A stretch of DNA of 58,670 nucleotides from UBA9410 sp036123585 (lineage in GTDB: Bacteria; Actinomycetota; Acidimicrobiia; Acidimicrobiales; MedAcidi-G1): assembly GCA_036123585.1 (NCBI GenBank), contig JAZADN010000062.1, positions 1-58,670 on the forward strand. Reading direction: 5' to 3'. A program made the position numbers and the translations under genes. Position 1 is the first letter of the stretch, and every line of letters starts with the position of its first letter. Below are positions 34,723 to 44,256 of this stretch, in pieces. Below the pieces are notes generated by a model, which ran no database searches, was not told where the DNA came from, and worked only from the letters and a program-made list of their open reading frames with translations.

Positions 34723-35529
34723 CTATTCCCTCCCGGGTGTTGTCAATGACTCGCCATCCCCGGTCGCCAATCGCCAGGGCATGCTGGCGCGCTCGACGAA
34801 CAGGGCTGCAGCGAAAAGGGCGAGGCCGACCGCCGATGCGACCGCGATGGCGGCCCAGGCGACGTCATACCTCGCAAATCCGGCGTTTGAGGTGATCACG
34901 TTGCCGATGCGGTCCTGAGGGCCGCCGAAGTACTCGGCCACGATCGCCGCGATCACCGACAGCGGCGCTACCACTCTTAGGGCATTGGCGAAGAACGGCA
35001 GGGCGTTGGGGATGCGCACCTCCCGCAGAATCGTCCATTCGCCGGCCGCGTAGGACCGCATGAGCTCCACCTCGTCGGGGTGGACGTCTGTGAGCCCCCG
35101 AGCAGTGTTGATGAACACCGGAAAAAAGACCACGGCGGTCACCACCGCCTGGTTGCTGAGTGTCCCGGTGATGCCGAACCAGGCATTGAAGATGGGAGCC
35201 AGGGCCACGATGGGCGTGGCGTTGACGGCCACGGCGAGTGGAGTGAGGCCCTCGTCGAGGGTCCGGAACCGGGTGGTCACAAGCGCCAGTAGCACCCCGG
35301 CGACGATCCCCGCCAACAGGCCGCTAACTGCGATGCTTCCGGTCTCCCACCCGGCGTGACGAAGTATCGGCCAGTGGTCGATCAGCTGTCCGACGATCGA
35401 ACTAGGCCGGGGCAACAGGAATTCGCGGATGCCGAAGCCCCGCACCACGCCTTCCCAGAGCGCCAGGCCACCCAATCCGACCACCAGTGCCGGCCCCAGC
35501 CCGGACAGGGTGGCTCGCAGCCGGGCCAT
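34723..35529 (-). CDS. ABC permease B, NitT/TauT type
   Basis: A 268-aa six-helix BPD_transp_1 permease. The EAA loop reads LMRSYAAGEWTILREVRIPNALPFFANALRV. Its ATG at 35529 overlaps the ATPase stop by one base and its own stop is two bases before the binding-protein start, so translation is tightly coupled. It differs in sequence from the second permease of the operon, suggesting a heterodimeric channel. Confidence 0.9.
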   Translation of the reverse strand: MARLRATLSGLGPALVVGLGGLALWEGVVRGFGIREFLLPRPSSIVGQLIDHWPILRHAGWETGSIAVSGLLAGIVAGVLLALVTTRFRTLDEGLTPLAVAVNATPIVALAPIFNAWFGITGTLSNQAVVTAVVFFPVFINTARGLTDVHPDEVELMRSYAAGEWTILREVRIPNALPFFANALRVVAPLSVIAAIVAEYFGGPQDRIGNVITSNAGFARYDVAWAAIAVASAVGLALFAAALFVERASMPWRLATGDGESLTTPGRE

Positions 35530-36338
35530 CAGGCTCCGTCCTCCACGGCTCTGAGCGTCTCTCGGATCTCAGTCTCCTTGGCGAAGTATTCCGGATCTTC
35601 CCTCGTGTCGTCGTCTCGGTCGCCTAGGTCGACTTCGACGACCGAGTGAATCCGGCCCGGACGCGGCGAGAGCACGACCACCCGGTTGGAGAGGAACGCC
35701 GACTCCGAGATGGAATGGGTCACGAATACCACAGTGGTCCCAGTCTCCCGCCAGATGCGGAGCAACTCCAGTTGCATGTGCTCACGGGTCATCTCGTCGA
35801 GCGCTCCGAATGGCTCGTCCATCAACAGCAGCCGTGGCTCAAAGGACAACGCCCGGGCGATGGCGACGCGCTGCTGCATGCCTCCGCTGAGCTGACGCGG
35901 GTAGTGACGGCCAAAGTCGGGCAACTTGACCAGGTCGAGCATTTGCGCGGAACGCTCAGTCCGGTCGGCCTTCGACCACCCTCTCAGCTCGAGGGGCAAC
36001 TCGATGTTCGCTGCCACCCGTCGCCAGTCGAACAATCCGGCGTGCTGGAACACCATCCCGTAGTCCTGGTCGAGTCGAGCCTGGTGTGCCGACTTGCCGA
36101 AGACGGAGACCGTGCCCCGGGTAGGAGCAAGCAGGTCACCAACCAGACGCAGCAAGGTCGACTTTCCGCATCCCGACGGGCCGATCAGCGACACGAACTC
36201 GCCCGGCTGGATGGCGAGGTTGATGCCCTCGACGGCCAGAACCTCGTCCGCGCTCCCTGCGTTAAAGATCTTCTCGACCCCCTCGACGACGATCGCCGGG
36301 GCCGTCGACGCCCCACCCGTTCGCCGGTCGTGCGTCAT
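35529..36338 (-). CDS. ABC importer ATPase, NitT/TauT type
   Basis: A 269-aa nucleotide-binding subunit: Walker A GPSGCGKSTLLRL, Q-loop VFQHAGLFDWR, signature LSGGMQQRVAIARAL, Walker B RLLLMDEPFGALDE and switch His in VTHSISE. ATG at 36338 overlaps the stop of permease A by four bases. It powers the importer formed with both permeases and the NMT1-like receptor. Confidence 0.93.
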   Translation of the reverse strand: MTHDRRTGGASTAPAIVVEGVEKIFNAGSADEVLAVEGINLAIQPGEFVSLIGPSGCGKSTLLRLVGDLLAPTRGTVSVFGKSAHQARLDQDYGMVFQHAGLFDWRRVAANIELPLELRGWSKADRTERSAQMLDLVKLPDFGRHYPRQLSGGMQQRVAIARALSFEPRLLLMDEPFGALDEMTREHMQLELLRIWRETGTTVVFVTHSISESAFLSNRVVVLSPRPGRIHSVVEVDLGDRDDDTREDPEYFAKETEIRETLRAVEDGA

Positions 36339-37213
36339 CGGGCCTCCTCCACGGTGCCATGCGTTCGGGTCACCGTGAGGCGCTCGGCCAAGGCCACGAG
36401 GCCAAATACGGTAAGGCCGAGGACCGCCGCGCCGACCACCGAGGCATAGAGGCGCTCCGGCGACACGGCGTAGCGCTGGGCGAACTCGAGGATGGCTCGA
36501 CCCAGGCCAGTCTTGGTGCCAATGGAGATCTCGCCGACGATAGCCCCCACGACACTGAGCGTGGAAGCGATCTTGAGTGCCGGGAAAAGGTAGACCCGGG
36601 CGGCCGGCAGGCGGAGCTTGAACAGCGTGGTCCGCCACGGCGCGGCATACGAGCGCATCAACTCGACATGGGTGGGGTCGGGCGACTGGAGACCACGGAG
36701 GGCACTGACCGCGACGGGAAAGAACGTGAGGTAGGTGGCGATAAGCGAAATGGACAGCAGGTCAGGCAGGTCCTGCTGGCGTCCCCAGGTCACGATGATC
36801 GGGGCCAGCGCGATGAGCGGCACGGTCTGCGAAACGTTGATCCACGGCAGCAGGCCTCGCTCGGCGACCCTCCACCGCAACATCAGCACTGCCAGGCCAA
36901 GCCCGATGGCTAGTCCGAGGGAGAAGCCGATGGCCGCCTCCTGGAGGGTGAACCAGGCCTTCTTCAGAAGGAAGACGGCCATGGGCAGGCGGTTCCGACC
37001 GTCCCGGACCTCCTCGAAGAGCTCGCCAACGATGTCTGCGGCGTGCGGCATGGTGAGGTCGTCGGTCGACGTCGGGAGGTCGATCGAGGTGCCCGGCCAA
37101 GTCCCATCGGTGGCTCCTCCCATCCACTTGTAACCCTCCCAGACGCCAATGAGCAGGCCAACCGCCACGAGGACGGTTGCGGCCACCCGGAGCATCCTCC
37201 CCCAGCGCATCAT
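36335..37213 (-). CDS. ABC permease A, NitT/TauT type
   Basis: A 292-aa permease with an N-terminal helix, a periplasmic stretch (residues about 32-75) and then the BPD_transp_1 core with EAA loop HVELMRSYAAPWRTTLFKLRLPAARVYLFPALKI. It opens the importer block, about 110 nt after the hydroxyacid dehydrogenase. The two-permease layout is also seen in thiamine-pyrimidine-type importers. Confidence 0.88.
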   Translation of the reverse strand: MMRWGRMLRVAATVLVAVGLLIGVWEGYKWMGGATDGTWPGTSIDLPTSTDDLTMPHAADIVGELFEEVRDGRNRLPMAVFLLKKAWFTLQEAAIGFSLGLAIGLGLAVLMLRWRVAERGLLPWINVSQTVPLIALAPIIVTWGRQQDLPDLLSISLIATYLTFFPVAVSALRGLQSPDPTHVELMRSYAAPWRTTLFKLRLPAARVYLFPALKIASTLSVVGAIVGEISIGTKTGLGRAILEFAQRYAVSPERLYASVVGAAVLGLTVFGLVALAERLTVTRTHGTVEEAR

Positions 37214-37324
37214 CGGACTACTCGACCGTCTGGCCCCAAACGGCCGTCTCCTCGGCTCGGTCCAATAGCACTGGGGCTATCTGGTGGTCGAAGGTCCATT
37301 TGCATCGTTGATAATTCCGACTGG

Positions 37325-38212
37325 CTACTTCGGCGACGAATTCTCGGGGGCGAAACGCCGCTGCCTCTCCATCAGGCTGCACCAGTCCCAGGACTCCCCG
37401 CCCATGGCGTCCACGTCAGCCAAGAACTGACCGACCAGAGCCGTGACCGGAAGCGACACGCCCATGGCCGAGGCCTCTTCCAGCACCAGCCCTACGTCCT
37501 TGCGCATGAGGGTCGTGGAAAAGCCGAAGTCGTAGTCGCCGGCGAGCATCCTGTCGGCCCGGTTCTCCATCTGCCACGAGGTCGAGGAGCCCTGCACCAT
37601 GGCCTCCACCACCTGTTCGACGTCCAACCCGGCTCGGGAGGCGAAGTCAAGGCCTTCGGCAAGCGCCTGGCAGAGCCCGACCACGCAGATCTGGTTCGTC
37701 ATCTTGGTCAATTGGCCGGACCCGACCGGTCCCATGTGTCGGACCCTCGAGGCGTATACATCGATGAGAGGTTCGGCCGCAGCAAATGCTTCTTTGTCGC
37801 CACCCACCATCACCGTGAGCGTCCCCCGCTGGGCACCGTCCACCCCACCTGACACCGGCCCGTCCAGAAAGTGCCCGCCGGCCGCCGACACCTCGGCGCC
37901 CAGTTCGCGGGCGATTCTGGCTGACGTGGTGGAGTGGTCGATCCAGACAGTCCTGCGGCCGACGGCTGCCAGCGCCTCCTCGGCGACCGCCGCCAACTCT
38001 CGATCCGCGGGGAGAGAGGTGATGACGAACTGTGCGCCATCCACGGCTGACGCCACCGAGTCTGCGGCCGCTCCTCGGTGCTCGCCAGCCCACCGACTAC
38101 CGAGCCCATCCACCACGTCGAAGACCACGATGTCGTGCTCCTCACCCCGGTTCGCCAGATGGCCGGCAATAGGCCACCCCATTCGCCCCAGCCCCAAGCA
38201 TGCGATCCTCAT
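37325..38212 (-). CDS. Beta-hydroxyacid dehydrogenase (3-hydroxyisobutyrate dehydrogenase family)
   Basis: A 295-aa NAD(P) enzyme: GLGRMGWPIAGHL at the N-terminus, SLPADREL, the substrate-binding FLDGPVSGGVDGAQRGTL and the catalytic-Lys region GSGQLTKMTNQI. In this operon the natural idea is interconversion of malonate semialdehyde and 3-hydroxypropionate as a side route to the semialdehyde dehydrogenase. Its ATG at 38212 overlaps the DUF1185 stop by four bases. Confidence 0.83.
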   Translation of the reverse strand: MRIACLGLGRMGWPIAGHLANRGEEHDIVVFDVVDGLGSRWAGEHRGAAADSVASAVDGAQFVITSLPADRELAAVAEEALAAVGRRTVWIDHSTTSARIARELGAEVSAAGGHFLDGPVSGGVDGAQRGTLTVMVGGDKEAFAAAEPLIDVYASRVRHMGPVGSGQLTKMTNQICVVGLCQALAEGLDFASRAGLDVEQVVEAMVQGSSTSWQMENRADRMLAGDYDFGFSTTLMRKDVGLVLEEASAMGVSLPVTALVGQFLADVDAMGGESWDWCSLMERQRRFAPENSSPK

Positions 38213-38802
38213 TGCGGTACCCCGGGTCGACCACGGTCATCGAGGCTGAACCCTCCGGCGAGGCGGGCATTGATCCTCCCGCCGATCGACATGGCGAGGA
38301 TCAGGACCAGCTCCGTTGGCCGGGGAGCGTCGGCAACCCCCACCTCAATGGCGTCGTAGTGGCTGCCCACGTATGACCACTCGAGGTGGGTCAGCGGTAC
38401 GTCCAGCTTCGCTCCCGGTGGCCCGACTTTCTTGGTGGAAGGGACGATGGCCTCACCCTTGCCTAGGGCGGCCCTCATGCCGCCCCCACCGGGGATGTGC
38501 CACATGGCGCCGTGCTCGATCTCGCCCTCTGAGCCGACAATCGCGCCCTTTCCGTAGCCGTCGACCTGGTCTGGTGCGCCGCCGAGGTGGCCGATGAGCA
38601 TCTCGCCCAATTCCTGCCCGAGGGTGCGCAACTCCTCGGTGGCCGGGCTGAGGTCCTCCACGTAGTCACCCACGAACGGGTTGCTCACCACGGCCGCCAC
38701 CGCGCCCTTCATTACGGGCCGGTCCGGCACAGGCCCGAAGTCGTGTGTGGTCTCCTCGACCACGACGTGAATCTTTCGCTTTCTGAACAGCACGTTGTTC
38801 AT
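38209..38802 (-). CDS. DUF1185 ('amino acid synthesis') family protein
   Basis: A 197-aa DUF1185/PF06684 protein: RKIHVVVEETTHDFG, VSNPFVGDYVEDL, GYGKGAIVGSEGEIEHGAMWH and a late DAPRPTELVLILAMSIGGRINARLGG-like end. ATG at 38802 follows GGAG. Its function is unknown; its tight coupling to the hydroxyacid dehydrogenase and place among hydantoinase-pathway genes suggest a catabolic or ring-handling role in the pathway. Confidence 0.78.
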   Translation of the reverse strand: MNNVLFRKRKIHVVVEETTHDFGPVPDRPVMKGAVAAVVSNPFVGDYVEDLSPATEELRTLGQELGEMLIGHLGGAPDQVDGYGKGAIVGSEGEIEHGAMWHIPGGGGMRAALGKGEAIVPSTKKVGPPGAKLDVPLTHLEWSYVGSHYDAIEVGVADAPRPTELVLILAMSIGGRINARLAGGFSLDDRGRPGVPQ

Positions 38803-38839
38803 GCCATCTCCGGGACGAAGGGAGCCATGCGAGGGCCGG

Positions 38840-39841
38840 TCATCCGGCCATGGCCGGAATGATCCTCTGACCGTAGGCACTCAGGGTCTCGTCCTTCTGG
38901 TCGTGCATCAGGTAGATGGCGAACTGGTCGACGCCCAGGTCCTCGAGTTCCCGGAGTCGGGTCAGGTGCGATGCCTCGTCGCCAAGGACGCAGAACCGGT
39001 CGATGATCTCGTCGGGTACGAAGTCGGTGTGCTCGTTGCCGGCCCGACCGTGCTCTGCATAGTCATAGCCTTTGCGCTCCTCGATGTAGTCGGTAAGAGC
39101 TTGTGGGACGGCTGAGCCGTCCGCGCCGTACCGGTCCACCAGATCGGCTACGTGGTTGCCGACCATCCCACCGAACCACCGCACCTGGTCCCGCGGGTGC
39201 GCCCGGTCGTCGCCGACGTAGGCCGGAGCCACCACGGTGATGGTCAGCGACTCCGGGTCGCGACCAGCCGCTGCTGCCGCGCCGCGCACGGCGGCAATAG
39301 TCCACTCGGCGATCTGAGGATCGGCCAGTTGGAGCACGAACCCGTCGGCCCGTCGTCCGCATAGGTCGAGCGCCTTGGGACCGTATGCGGCCATCCAGAC
39401 GGGCAGGGAACCGTCCTCGCGCCACGGGAAAGACTGGGTGGTCCCGTTGTACTCGACCACGTCGCCCTCGGCGAGACCCTTGATGACACCCATCGACTCC
39501 TCGAGAGTCGCCAGGTTGCATGGCTTGTGGCCGATGACCCGCATGGCTGAGTCGCCCCGGCCGATGGCGCACACCGTGCGTTCCCCGTACATGTCGTTGA
39601 GAGTCGCGAACGTGGACGCGATCACCGTCCAGTCGCGCGTCCCCGGGTTGGTGACCATGGGGCCGACGACCATCTTCTTCGTAGCGGCCAGCATGGCGCT
39701 GTAGATGACGAACGGTTCCTGCCACAGCACGTGGCTGTCGAACGTGTACCCGTGCGTGAACCCGAGGGTCTCGGCTCGCCGGGCCAGATCCACCACGCGC
39801 CAAGCGGGGGGGTCGGTCTGCAGCACCACTCCGAAATCCAT
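38840..39841 (-). CDS. LLM-class, probably F420-dependent oxidoreductase
   Basis: A 333-aa luciferase-like TIM-barrel protein: MDFGVVLQTDPPA, LGFTHGYTFDSH, VTNPGTRDWTVIASTFATLNDM, ICAIGRGDS-like CAIGRGDSAMR and VWMAAYGPKALDLCGRRADG. These are typical of the F420 branch. It lies between the semialdehyde dehydrogenase and DUF1185 genes, 67 nt from the former. It may perform a redox step on the ring or another intermediate; whether it uses F420 or FMN cannot be decided by eye. Confidence 0.78.
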   Translation of the reverse strand: MDFGVVLQTDPPAWRVVDLARRAETLGFTHGYTFDSHVLWQEPFVIYSAMLAATKKMVVGPMVTNPGTRDWTVIASTFATLNDMYGERTVCAIGRGDSAMRVIGHKPCNLATLEESMGVIKGLAEGDVVEYNGTTQSFPWREDGSLPVWMAAYGPKALDLCGRRADGFVLQLADPQIAEWTIAAVRGAAAAAGRDPESLTITVVAPAYVGDDRAHPRDQVRWFGGMVGNHVADLVDRYGADGSAVPQALTDYIEERKGYDYAEHGRAGNEHTDFVPDEIIDRFCVLGDEASHLTRLRELEDLGVDQFAIYLMHDQKDETLSAYGQRIIPAMAG

Positions 39842-39908
39842 ACGCCGTCTCGCCTCCGCTTCCTCGTCTCCGTGGCCCCGACCCTTGGCGGGACCCTGTC
39901 CATCCCCG

Positions 39909-41396
39909 TCAGTCGTTCCGCGGGAAACCCAGATCCACGCCGCTGGTCGACGGGTCGGGCCACCTGCTGGTCACCACCTTGGGACGCGTGTAGAAGCGAA
40001 GCCCCTCGGGTCCGTAGATGGTGTGGTCGCCGAAGGCCGAGTCATTCCACCCACCGAACGAGTGGTAGCCGACCGGCACCGGGATAGGCACGTTGATACC
40101 GACCATGCCGGCGTCGGCGTCCTGCTGGAACTGGCGGGCAGCGCCACCGTCTCGCGTGAAGATCGCCGCTCCGTTGCCGAACGGGTTGTCTCGGATCAAC
40201 TGGGCGCCCTCGGCGTAGGTCTCGGCCCGGACGACCGACAGCACGGGTCCGAAAATCTCGTCGGTGTAAACGCTCATGTCAGTGGTGACATGGTCGAGCA
40301 GACTGACACCGAGGAAGAAGCCGTCGCCGTCAAACTGCTGCTCCCGGCCGTCGACCACCACCGTGCTGCCAGCATCCGCGCCAGCCTGGACATAGCGTGC
40401 CACCCGGTCGCGGGCCTCAGCGGTGATGAGCGGACCCATCTCCGACGCGGGGTCCGTGCCTGGGCCGATGACCAGCTTCTCCATGCGAACTCTGATGGCC
40501 TCAACCAGTTGGTCGCCGATGTCGCCGACGGCCACGACCACCGAGATGGCCATGCACCGCTCGCCAGCCGATCCGTAGGCTGCGGACACTGCGGCGTCGG
40601 CCGCCATATCGAGATCGGCGTCGGGGAGGACGATCATGTGGTTCTTGGCCCCGCCCATGCCCTGAGCCCGCTTGCCGTTCGCGGTGGCTCCGGCGTACAC
40701 GTACTTCGCGATCGGGGTAGAGCCCACAAAGCTGACTGCCTTCACATCGGGGTGCTCGATGATGCGGTCGACGGCCTCTTTGTCGCCGTTGACGACGTTT
40801 AGCACCCCCGGTGGGAATCCGGCCTCCTGGAAGAGTTCAGCGAGGAACATGGGTGCCGACGGGTCGCGCTCCGACGGCTTCAGCACGAAGGTGTTCCCGC
40901 AGGCCACGGCGTTGGGGAACATCCACATAGGCACCATGGCCGGGAAGTTGAACGGGGTTATGCCGGCCACCACGCCGAGGGGACGTCGCACGGTGTACAC
41001 GTCGACGCCGCTGCTGGCCTGCTCGCTGTGCATGCCCTTGAGCGCGTCGGCGATCCCGCAGGCGAACTCCAGGTTCTCGATTCCACGAGCTACTTCGCCC
41101 CGGGCGTCGTCGAGGACCTTGCCGTGCTCGGCGGTCAGGCGCCGAGCCAGGTCGTCGGCGTGTTCGACGACCAGATTGCGGAAGTCGAGCATGAGCTTGG
41201 TCCGGCGGGCCAGCGACACCTCGCCCCACTCGGCAAACGCCGCAGACGCCGAGTCCACGGCGGCGTCGACCTCCGGCACCGAGGCCAGCGCCACGGTGCC
41301 TGTCTGCTCGCCGGTGGCCGGGTCGTAAACGGGGCCGGTCCGGCCGGACGTCGACGCCATAGCGACACCGCCGACCAGATGCTGGATCTTGTTCAC
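39909..41396 (-). CDS. mmsA: Methylmalonate/malonate-semialdehyde dehydrogenase (CoA-acylating)
   Basis: A 495-aa aldehyde dehydrogenase of the MmsA/IolA type: VAGITPFNFPAMVPMWMFPNA, FVGSTPIAKYVY, MGGAKNHMIVLPDADLD, and the catalytic Cys in GSAGERCMAISV. It would turn malonate semialdehyde to acetyl-CoA and CO2, finishing beta-alanine breakdown. GTG at 41396 sits behind AGGAGA. Confidence 0.92.
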   Translation of the reverse strand: MNKIQHLVGGVAMASTSGRTGPVYDPATGEQTGTVALASVPEVDAAVDSASAAFAEWGEVSLARRTKLMLDFRNLVVEHADDLARRLTAEHGKVLDDARGEVARGIENLEFACGIADALKGMHSEQASSGVDVYTVRRPLGVVAGITPFNFPAMVPMWMFPNAVACGNTFVLKPSERDPSAPMFLAELFQEAGFPPGVLNVVNGDKEAVDRIIEHPDVKAVSFVGSTPIAKYVYAGATANGKRAQGMGGAKNHMIVLPDADLDMAADAAVSAAYGSAGERCMAISVVVAVGDIGDQLVEAIRVRMEKLVIGPGTDPASEMGPLITAEARDRVARYVQAGADAGSTVVVDGREQQFDGDGFFLGVSLLDHVTTDMSVYTDEIFGPVLSVVRAETYAEGAQLIRDNPFGNGAAIFTRDGGAARQFQQDADAGMVGINVPIPVPVGYHSFGGWNDSAFGDHTIYGPEGLRFYTRPKVVTSRWPDPSTSGVDLGFPRND

Positions 41397-41480
41397 TGGC
41401 TCTCCTCTTTCGATGCTGGCCCCGGTTCCGGACCGACGGCTCGTCCGCCGCCGCGCCGGTCGCGGCCATGAAGGGCTCGG

Positions 41481-42893
41481 CTACTGCAGGTAGGTGGACA
41501 GACCCCTCGGCAGGTAGGCCCCGTGCCCCTTGGCACCGTGGTAGGCGTCGTCCTCGATCAGGATTCGCCCCTTGGACATCACCGTGTCGACCTTTCCGTC
41601 GACCGTGAAGCCCTCATAGGCCGAGTAGTCCATGCTCATGTGATGTGTGTCCACTGAGAGGCGCGTGGTGGCGTCCGGGTCGTACAGCACGATGTCGGCG
41701 TCCGAACCTGGCGCGATGACACCCTTCTGTGGGTAGAGGCCGAACATCCGAGCTGGAGTGGTCGAGCAGGTCTCCACCCACCGCTCCAGCGTGAGCTCGC
41801 CCATAGCCACGCCTTGGTAGATGAGGTCCATCCGGTGCTCCACGCCACCGATCCCATTGGGAATGGCCCGGAAATCGTCCCTACCGAGCTCCTTCTGGTC
41901 CTTCATGCAGAAGGGGCAGTGGTCGGTAGCCACGAGCGCCAGGTCGTTGGTTCGCAGGCCCCGCCACAGGTCCTTGTGGTGGGTGTGCTCCTTCGTGCGC
42001 AGCGGCGGCGAACAGACGTAGCCGGCTCCGGCGAAGCCTGGGGCCCCCAGATGGTCCTCGAGGTTCAGGTACAGGTACTGCGGGCAGGTCTCGGCAAAGA
42101 CATTGTGGCCCGCGTCCCGGGCCTCGGCTACCCGCTCGAGGGCCTCGCTGGCCGACAGGTGTACGAAGTAGACCGGCGCGCCGGCCACCAGTGCCAGCTG
42201 GATGGCCCGGTTGGTGGCCTCACCCTCCATCCGGGAGGGCCGGGTGATGCCGTGGTACACGGGATCGGTCTGGCCCCGGGCGGCGGCCTGCTCAGCCAAG
42301 ACGTCGATAGCGATCCCGTTCTCGGCGTGCATGGTAATCAGCGCCCCGTTGTCGGCCGCCTTCTGCATGGCTCGGAGGATCTGGCCGTCGTCGCTGTAGA
42401 AGACGCCCGGGTAGGCCATGAACAATTTGAAACTGCTGATGCCCTCGGCGACCAAGGCGTCCATCTCCTTCAGCGCCGAGTCATCGACTCCGCCGAGGAT
42501 CATGTGGAAGGCGTAGTCCACCGCGCACTCGCCATCGGCCTTGGCGTGCCAGAGGTCGAGGGAGTCACGCACGTTCTCTCCGGTCTTCTGCACCGCGAAG
42601 TCGATGATTGTCGTGGTGCCGCCCCAGGCCGCGGCCCGGGTACCGATCTCGAAGGTGTCCGAGGCGAATGTGCCGCCGAACGGCAGCTCCATGTGGGTGT
42701 GGCAGTCAATACCGCCGGGCACCACGTATTTGCCGGTGGCGTCAATGACCCGCTCGGCACCCGACTCAGCGGCCACCGCCGGCGCGGACCCCGGCGCCAT
42801 CACCGCTGCGATGGTGCTGCCGTCGACCAGCACCTCGGCGGCGTGGCGCCCCGTGGCGCTGACCACCGTCCCGTTCTTGATGAGCGTCGACAT
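41481..42893 (-). CDS. Dihydropyrimidinase/hydantoinase
   Basis: A 470-aa cyclic amidohydrolase: metal-binding GGIDCHTHMELPF, the carbamylated lysine region ISSFKLFMAYPG, TMHAENG, VHLSASEALE, FAETCPQYL and VATDHCPF. It opens dihydropyrimidine or hydantoin rings to N-carbamoyl amino acids. Length is typical. ATG at 42893. The hydrolase two genes upstream is the natural next enzyme. Confidence 0.93.
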   Translation of the reverse strand: MSTLIKNGTVVSATGRHAAEVLVDGSTIAAVMAPGSAPAVAAESGAERVIDATGKYVVPGGIDCHTHMELPFGGTFASDTFEIGTRAAAWGGTTTIIDFAVQKTGENVRDSLDLWHAKADGECAVDYAFHMILGGVDDSALKEMDALVAEGISSFKLFMAYPGVFYSDDGQILRAMQKAADNGALITMHAENGIAIDVLAEQAAARGQTDPVYHGITRPSRMEGEATNRAIQLALVAGAPVYFVHLSASEALERVAEARDAGHNVFAETCPQYLYLNLEDHLGAPGFAGAGYVCSPPLRTKEHTHHKDLWRGLRTNDLALVATDHCPFCMKDQKELGRDDFRAIPNGIGGVEHRMDLIYQGVAMGELTLERWVETCSTTPARMFGLYPQKGVIAPGSDADIVLYDPDATTRLSVDTHHMSMDYSAYEGFTVDGKVDTVMSKGRILIEDDAYHGAKGHGAYLPRGLSTYLQ

Positions 42894-42924
42894 CTGTTTC
42901 CCCCTTGTTCGCCCCTGCCGGACC

Positions 42925-44214
42925 TCAGCCCAGCCGCTCGATGATCCCGGCCAGGATTGTCCCGGCCTCGTCGATCTCAGCCTCGGTGACCGTCATCGGC
43001 GGAGCGATGCGGATCACGTTGCCGTACAACCCACCCTTGCCGACCAGCAGGCCGGCCACTCGGGCATCCTCCATGATCCGGCCGGCTGCCTTGGCGTCAG
43101 GCTCGAGGGTGCCGGGCTGGACCGTCTCCAGAGCCCGCATCAGGCCCTTCCCCCGGACCTCGGCCACCGCCTCCGACGTGTCGACGACGGGCTGCAGGTG
43201 CCCGACTAGGCGCTCGCCCATGCGCAGCGCGTGGCCCTGGACGTCGTTTTCCACCATGTACCGGATCGTCGCCAAGGCTCCGACGCTGCTTAGAGGATTC
43301 CCACCGAACGTGGACAGGGAATTGCCGGGCAGCGAGTCCATCAACTCGGCACTCGCCACCACCCCGCCGAGGGACAGGCCGTTGGCTACGCCCTTGGCGA
43401 AGGTAAGAACATCGGGCACCATGCCGTGCGCCTGATAGCCCCAGAAGTGCTCACCGGTCCTTCCCCAACCGGTCTGGACCTCGTCCGAGATGAACAGCAC
43501 GCCCCGGTTGTCCAGTTCCTTCTTCATGGCGCCGAAGAAGCCGTCGGGTGGGGTGGCGAAGCCGCCGACCCCCTGAATGGGCTCGGCGATCATGGCCGCC
43601 ACGTCGCCCGAGGTCATCATGTCGAAAACCTGATTGAGGTCATCCACGCAGGCTTGGGTGTAGGCCTCGTCGTCGAGGTGGCGAAACGGGCTGCGGAGGC
43701 GGTAGCCACCGTGCACGTAGTTGACCGACATGCCGCTGACGCTGGTCGGCGACCACGAACGTTGGGCGGTGATGGCGATCGTGGTGAACGACCGACCGTG
43801 GTAACTGTTGCGCATGGCCAGAATCTGGTTCGACCGCCGGGCCACGGTGGCCAGCATCAGGGCTGCATCGTTGGCCTCGGTCCCCGACGTGGTGAAGAAG
43901 ACCTTGGCATCCGGGATACCCGACAGCCCGGCGATCTGCTCGGCCAGTTCGATCATGCACTCCGACAGGTAGAGCGTCGACGTGTGGAAAGTCTTGGGTG
44001 CCTGGTCCTGGACGGCCTTCGTGATCTCCGGGATGTCGTAGCCGAGACTGGTGGTGAGGATCCCACCGAAGAAGTCCAGGTACCGGTTGCCCTCCACGTC
44101 GTAGACGTGGCGGCCCTGTCCACGGTCGAAAGAGATTGGGGGGTCGTAGTAGAGAGCCAGCCAGTCGGGCAGGACTGCCCGGTGCCGTTGGAGCAATTCG
44201 GCGTTGGTGGTCAT
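42925..44214 (-). CDS. Class III aminotransferase (beta-alanine/AGXT2-like)
   Basis: A 429-aa PLP enzyme: YLDFFGGILTTSLGY, FTTSGTEANDAALML, YHGRSFTT, MIAEPIQGVGGF, FISDEVQTGWGRTG and the PLP lysine in TFAKGVANGLSLGG. It would convert beta-alanine (or 3-aminoisobutyrate) to the semialdehyde used by the MmsA-type enzyme. AGGAG precedes ATG at 44214. Confidence 0.9.
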   Translation of the reverse strand: MTTNAELLQRHRAVLPDWLALYYDPPISFDRGQGRHVYDVEGNRYLDFFGGILTTSLGYDIPEITKAVQDQAPKTFHTSTLYLSECMIELAEQIAGLSGIPDAKVFFTTSGTEANDAALMLATVARRSNQILAMRNSYHGRSFTTIAITAQRSWSPTSVSGMSVNYVHGGYRLRSPFRHLDDEAYTQACVDDLNQVFDMMTSGDVAAMIAEPIQGVGGFATPPDGFFGAMKKELDNRGVLFISDEVQTGWGRTGEHFWGYQAHGMVPDVLTFAKGVANGLSLGGVVASAELMDSLPGNSLSTFGGNPLSSVGALATIRYMVENDVQGHALRMGERLVGHLQPVVDTSEAVAEVRGKGLMRALETVQPGTLEPDAKAAGRIMEDARVAGLLVGKGGLYGNVIRIAPPMTVTEAEIDEAGTILAGIIERLG

Positions 44215-44256
44215 CGGATCTCCTAAGGAGTAGTCAGCCCTCGGGGCGACCTCTGG

